In this document: positions 38,001 through 44,000 of the stretch, in pieces | Position numbering within the stretch: the stretch's first letter is position 1 | Layout of the letters: each line of letters begins with the position of its first letter | Source: Pisaster brevispinus | Lineage: Eukaryota > Echinodermata > Asteroidea > Forcipulatida > Asteriidae | Direction of reading: 5' to 3' | Assembly (NCBI GenBank): GCA_023634235.1 | Contig: JAMKCF010000007.1 | Location: 22,264,592 to 22,328,591, forward strand | DNA: 64,000 nt | Translations under genes and position numbers: made by a program | The notes under the pieces: generated by a model | What the model was told of the DNA's origin: nothing | Databases searched by the model: none | What the model saw: only the letters and a program-made list of their open reading frames with translations

Positions 38001-41000
38001 GACCAGACTCTTGCTGTGGGCTTCTACGAAATTGAATGAGTCTTGTGGCCTAATGAAATTGAACGATCTTATTTGACCAGTGAATGCTAAGCTTTTGACA
38101 TTAAATTACTCCTTTTGACTGTTGAGTGCTGATTCAAGGGAACATTCATTTTCAAATGAAATTGAATGAGCCGGTTATTCAATGGATTTTTGTTGAAATT
38201 TGCCGGGAAAACCTACGTTAACTTTACATCTTTAAATACAAAATTACACCAAACTTATTACACAATTTATTTATTTTTTAAGAAGAGTAAATTCATTCCC
38301 ATCCTCTAGTTCCAGTAAATACACCACATGACCAGCCTGTGAAGTCATCAAAGCAGGAATCATGTTCGAGGGAAAACATTAACAAATCAAGTTGCTGTAA
38401 CTGCAGCCAGGGATTATGTGCACATTTTTTTTATTCATACATGTATGATTCTAATTGCTGCAAAAAAAAGAAAAAGAAATGGCGATTCTGAAAAGAAATA
38501 TTTCTCTAGAGGATTAATATAAACTCTACATTTACGAAGCTCACAGATTGAAACTAATCGCCAATCCTTAAATGTATTTTGCCATTCAAGAGAACTTCAT
38601 CTTCCTATACTTTGTAGAAACCTCTTTCCGAGTAAACTCCCCCATGATGATGATAAGTGGACTGGGTTCTTTTACATGCATTACACAACCCACTGGACCT
38701 ACAGCATTACGTCCCATCCAAAAGATGAAGCAACAATGGTTAAAGTGTCTTACTAAGGGCCTTGTCACACAAGGCAACTTTTACAGGCAACTTGGAGGCA
38801 ACCAACTGATGGTACGTCAGGACCAATTTGGTAGCACGGGAGTAATTTTTCAAACAGTGTCTTATGATCCCCAAGAAAAATATGTGAACATTGAAATGTG
38901 AATGCCTTTTCTTCATGGAGATTGCCTGGAACTGGTTGCCTGTAAATTACCTCTTGTGAAAAAGCCCTAAGGACACAAGTACCAAGACAGGACTTGAACC
39001 CACACCCTGCTGATCAGAAACACCAGTGCCCAATTTCATAGAGCTGCTTAACGGCCGATTCTGTGCTTACTGTGCGATTTCCATTTCATAGCGCTGCTAA
39101 CCATAAGCACATGAAAAGGCATGCTAACCATCCGGTGCTTTTTGTATGAAAATGAATGACATAACAATGCAAATCCATGGTGGACGCGCAAGATGGCTGC
39201 CTAACTTTCTTGCTAACCTGTGAAATACGCTTACGCTTAAGCAAAATTTGTCTGCTATAGTTAGCACAAAAATTTGCTTACTGTTAAGCAGTGAGTGCTA
39301 TGAAATTGGGCCCTGAGATTGAGTCCGGTATGCTTGACCGCTCGTCCACGACACACCACAAATAACTTGAACAAATCTCTGATACTAAATTGACTGTGGA
39401 ATAGCGCTTATGTTGTGTTTAGGTTATAATTTCTTTATCAGTATAAAGGTTTCTTTCCTCTGTGATTATTGAAACTTGGTTTACAAAAAAGTATATTAAC
39501 TGCGCTCCTGTTGGTACTATTAGGCCTCTTGTTGCGCCGTGCGCTACACACAAAAGATTATTATTTTAGTAATTCAACATAATTCGTTTCAAGATGTGGT
39601 TCAATGGCTTCTGGCTGCCCCCTCCCCTAAGAAAGATATTGTCAAAATAGGGAGACCACCAACATAGGGCTACAGAGCTTAGTTGGTAAAGCACCAGCAT
39701 GTTAATCCAGAGGCAGTTGGTTCAAATCCCGCTCTATAGTCAATTTGTTTTGCTTAGCCCAACGTGTTGGACTTTTTGTTGCATGTTCTTTGTTGAATGA
39801 TTAGTCAATGCATTAAGGGGCGGAGCTAAATGGATCAATCTATTTACCAACCAAAGAAATGACCCGCCCGCCAAAACACACAAAGTTTTCGGTTATCTTC
39901 TAGAAAGATGTGCTAAATCCATATACGTATGATGCGGTCTCTTTTCGTCTTCATCAAGATTTAAAATGTCTGGTTGTGAAATGCTCATAGCGCCCTCAAT
40001 GTTTCGTTGGCATCCAGTGTTGACGTATGATGGACCACTCGGGAAGTGACGGACAGAATTGGGTTTAGACATCTCCATGTAGTGACTACTAACCTTTTCA
40101 ACTGGTGTACCGGCGTCAGCCGTGTCCAAATTCTTTCTGGGAAAAATTAGTGGATTACGAAACATATCAGTTCGTTTTGCAGAAATTTGTTTCTCCGATA
40201 GAGATCGTTTGAAAGAATGATTTGTCTTCACCCTACTCATATCCATGTAGTGAGCCCCATGACAATCTTGATATTCTTGAAGGTTTTTACACGAGTTTGA
40301 TAAAGATGAAGTGTTATAGAAAGTTTCCTTCATCTCCATATAAGGTTCTTCTTTGAACGCTTCGGTGAACATACACTTTGGTTGGATATCAGCAGCCTGG
40401 TGGATGTCAACGACAGCTTTAGGCTGCATCGCTAAACACAGTTTCTGTGGTGTGAATTCAACCGACACCACATTATCCACTACTTGTACCTCCACACCAT
40501 CCACTGTTGAATCCTTTCTCTGTGCAGTTGGATATGTGTGGAGGCAACTTGTAGCCAAGCGTTGAGTTTGACTCGGTGGAAATTGTTCCAACATGTCCAA
40601 TTGGGAATCGCTGATAAGCACTGTGTTTCTATTTTGCTTTCTTGACCACATTCGGTTAATATTCATCTTCTTCTCCTTTTGTTTTCTGCGTTTTTTTTTA
40701 AAGCAGTAGATGCAAAGGAAGATGCAGGCCAAGGTGCTGAGAAACAAGAGGCACACAAGGATGATTAGGGGTATCAGACTGTCACCTAAAAGGGCCTTGT
40801 CGTTCACATCAGAGGTTAATACAAGCAAAGTGGTTGCTGTAAAACTTGTGGATGTACCGGTCAACTCGGTACTTGTCCTTGGTGTAAATGTACCCATGGT
40901 TGAATTATGCATTATTCTAGCAGATGTTAGTTGATCAGCAGGTATGAGTGGATAGCTGCTTGTGGATGTAGTCAACGGATGTCTACTTGCTGATGTTTCA

Positions 41001-44000
41001 ATCACTCCAGTGGGTGATACTGTTTGCTGATTAGTTGAAACCGTATGTGGAGATGTAGGCACGGAACTTGATTGACAATCTGCCGTTGCAATGATTGAAC
41101 ATTTGACATGTACTATCACACCATCATGACTTGATTCCAATATTATCTCACGACTATTGTTGGGAGTCTGGCGCTCCTCTCTACATGTCCAGTGATAACT
41201 ATAAATGCTACTAATTTCCTTAATGAGTTTGAAGTTAAACAGGATCCGAGGTGTGAAGTATGGGTCTAAATCTTTCAAGCAGTAGCCTTCTTCTGGTTGG
41301 TGGAAGATGAGTGGACCGATGACACAATGACCAGAGTCAGTGCTACAGTTGAACACAGCACCGTTATAGTGGTCTGATGCCGTTATGAACACTCCCTGAA
41401 TGTCGTTCTGAGTAGAAGTGTTCTGATGAATTTCAGTTTCATTATGAGGCCAAGTCAGATTGAGCTGAGCACCGCTACCCCAGCAGGTTATTTGAATCGC
41501 TGATCCTTTGGTTATGACGACTGGTCCGGATGGGAAACAGCCTCTGGAGGGAGAAGCTAATCGAAGGACAGTTAGCGTAACTAACTGAGACCTTTTATTA
41601 CCAAACACACATTGATATGTCCCTTCATCTTCCGCTTCAATCGGGAAGATAATAAGGGTACTGATGGCTGTATTATTTTGTTTATAACAAAACCATCGGT
41701 TGTCGTAGCTCTCTATACGCTTATTCAAACCTGTAGCTGGTTTCCCGTTCAAAAACCACCTGATATTCTTGGTGCTTTTGTTGGTAGTGGCATGTAAACC
41801 AGTGACAGTGCACTTAAACTCTGCCCTTTCACCTTGTCGTTTGACCTGATAATCTAACAACTCGATCATCACACTGGAAGACAGATCAGCAAGCAGAAGT
41901 AAAATCATCAAGGTTTTCAGTTTGTGCATCTTGAAGAGGGTCAGTGTGTTCCTCGAGTTTTATGGAAAATGTTCATGTATCAATAAACATACCTTGACTG
42001 CAAGTAGAAACCGCCCTGTTCTAAAATAAAACATTTATACTGCTGTATGAGGCATTTCTGATAACTTTAATTTATTTTGCATGTCACTCAAATTATTCTC
42101 GTTTTCAGTTTCCACTTATAAAAAGAAAAGAACATAAACACAGGACTTCTAGCAGTAACAACTAGAGTATTGCTGTTCATTTTATTACTCAACAGATGTA
42201 GAAATATTTTGATTGGCACATACAGAGCGTTTTCCTTTATTTGTGATTTTGTACATGGAGATGCAATTGTGGTTCCATTTTCAGTGCAGTAAAGTAATAT
42301 TTCATATGCTTTTTCTTCACTTTCTATGTAATTATTTTTATAAAATGCACCTTATAGATCCTTGTCATTTGATCGGTGGAACACAAGTCATGTCATACTT
42401 TATTTTTCCATGTATAGTGTTCCTAAACTCCATAATTTTTATATGATTCCTATATTGATAATTATAGGATTCCTATATTGATAAATATAGGATTCCTATA
42501 TTGATAAATATAGGATTCCTATATTGATAAATATAGGAGTCCTATATTGTTAAATATAGGACGTTAGGACATTTCACAGCCAACCTTTGCATGAACTAAT
42601 AGATTTTATATCTGAGTACCATTGATTGTGTTACATGTTATTAGAATGTGTGTGTAAGCTTGCACCCCAACACACGTAATGTCTATAAATGTCAACGCTT
42701 CAGTCAACCAGTCTAACATCTCCAGCTATGTCTTTATCAGTCATTTAACACCTTATTGTTGAAATGAATTAAGTGAACAAATTATTCAAAACTGTATTAT
42801 TTATTGTTAAATTAAATTGCAATTTATTGTTTTCACATTTAAATGTGAATTTAATAAAAAAAATTTTTAAAGATGCATTTTATTCAAACATTATAGAAGA
42901 ATGCTATTGCTCATTGAAATCTAGACTGTTCCATTTCACTTGGTTTTGCCTCGAAAAATGGAACAGTCCAGATTTCACCTTGTGATTATATTCTTCTACA
43001 TTGTACTCATATGCACCCAATATCTGTATACTGTACAAGTTAGCCAGGAAAAAAGTACTTGCTTATTTCTGAGTAAAATGTTACATAAATTATTGTATCT
43101 AACTATTTGTTTAACATTGCACTCATTTCTTTGTAATTCAAGCTTTGATTTCTTTATCGATATTTCTTACTGTATAAAACAAGAATAATAAATGATTAAA
43201 GTTTGAACCAAAAGAGAAACTAATTTCTATGTATATTTTCCTTGTTTTGTAAAAGCAGAGTTTTATGTAAACAGATCAATGTGAACGTGAACAGATATTC
43301 CCGGTTTACCCTTTGTGTTCGTTAAGTAAATTAAACAAATCATCAAGATGTCAAGTAACAAGAAATGTTTGGAAAAAAACAAAAGCGGTCAAAGGTCAGC
43401 GTATACCCTTTACCAGCCTTTGCAAGTGTAAAATTGACCTGACATTGTTGCCCAATGTTGCAAGTTGACCAGTGCTCTGTTAAAGTAAATAACAGCCCAA
43501 CAAGATGGGCTAGACAAAGGTCGGATGTCATGGAGAAAGTTTCCTTGACATCCAGAGATTGTCCCCAAAACATCACAAAGAAACAAACCAAAGTGATGTT
43601 TAAACAACAAGTAAAAAGTCTAACAAGTACGATAAATCCAAAGGTGATAAACATACTTCTACCTGCCCAGTACTAGTGCTATACTACCAAAAAAGTAGTT
43701 GCGATGATCGTAACCCTCCATCCTCAAGATGATCGTAGAACATGTGAAAGTTTTAGCTGAATACAGCATCTACTTGCTGATAAAACAACAAAACTATCAC
43801 AGTCACATGAATATCAAATCCATCCACGAGTAGCGAGGTGACAGCAGGTACCACCGCGTTTCTGGCCGCAGCATTCACAAACGGACACCAACCCTCAGAA
43901 ATCTGAGAAACGATTCATGCGTGAATCATTTCTCAGATTCAAATGTTTTGGGGTGAAAAATCATCCAAACCATATAACTTCCAAGGGAATCCTTTCTCAA

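Larger units (their letters stand above)
38645..39358 (-). repeat. SINE family A (type 2) split by two MITEs
   Basis: The minus-strand SINE is readable as three pieces: body 38645-38755, middle 38969-39027 and head 39314-39358. The gaps are exactly the two MITEs listed next, so removing them restores a continuous SINE. Confidence 0.8.
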
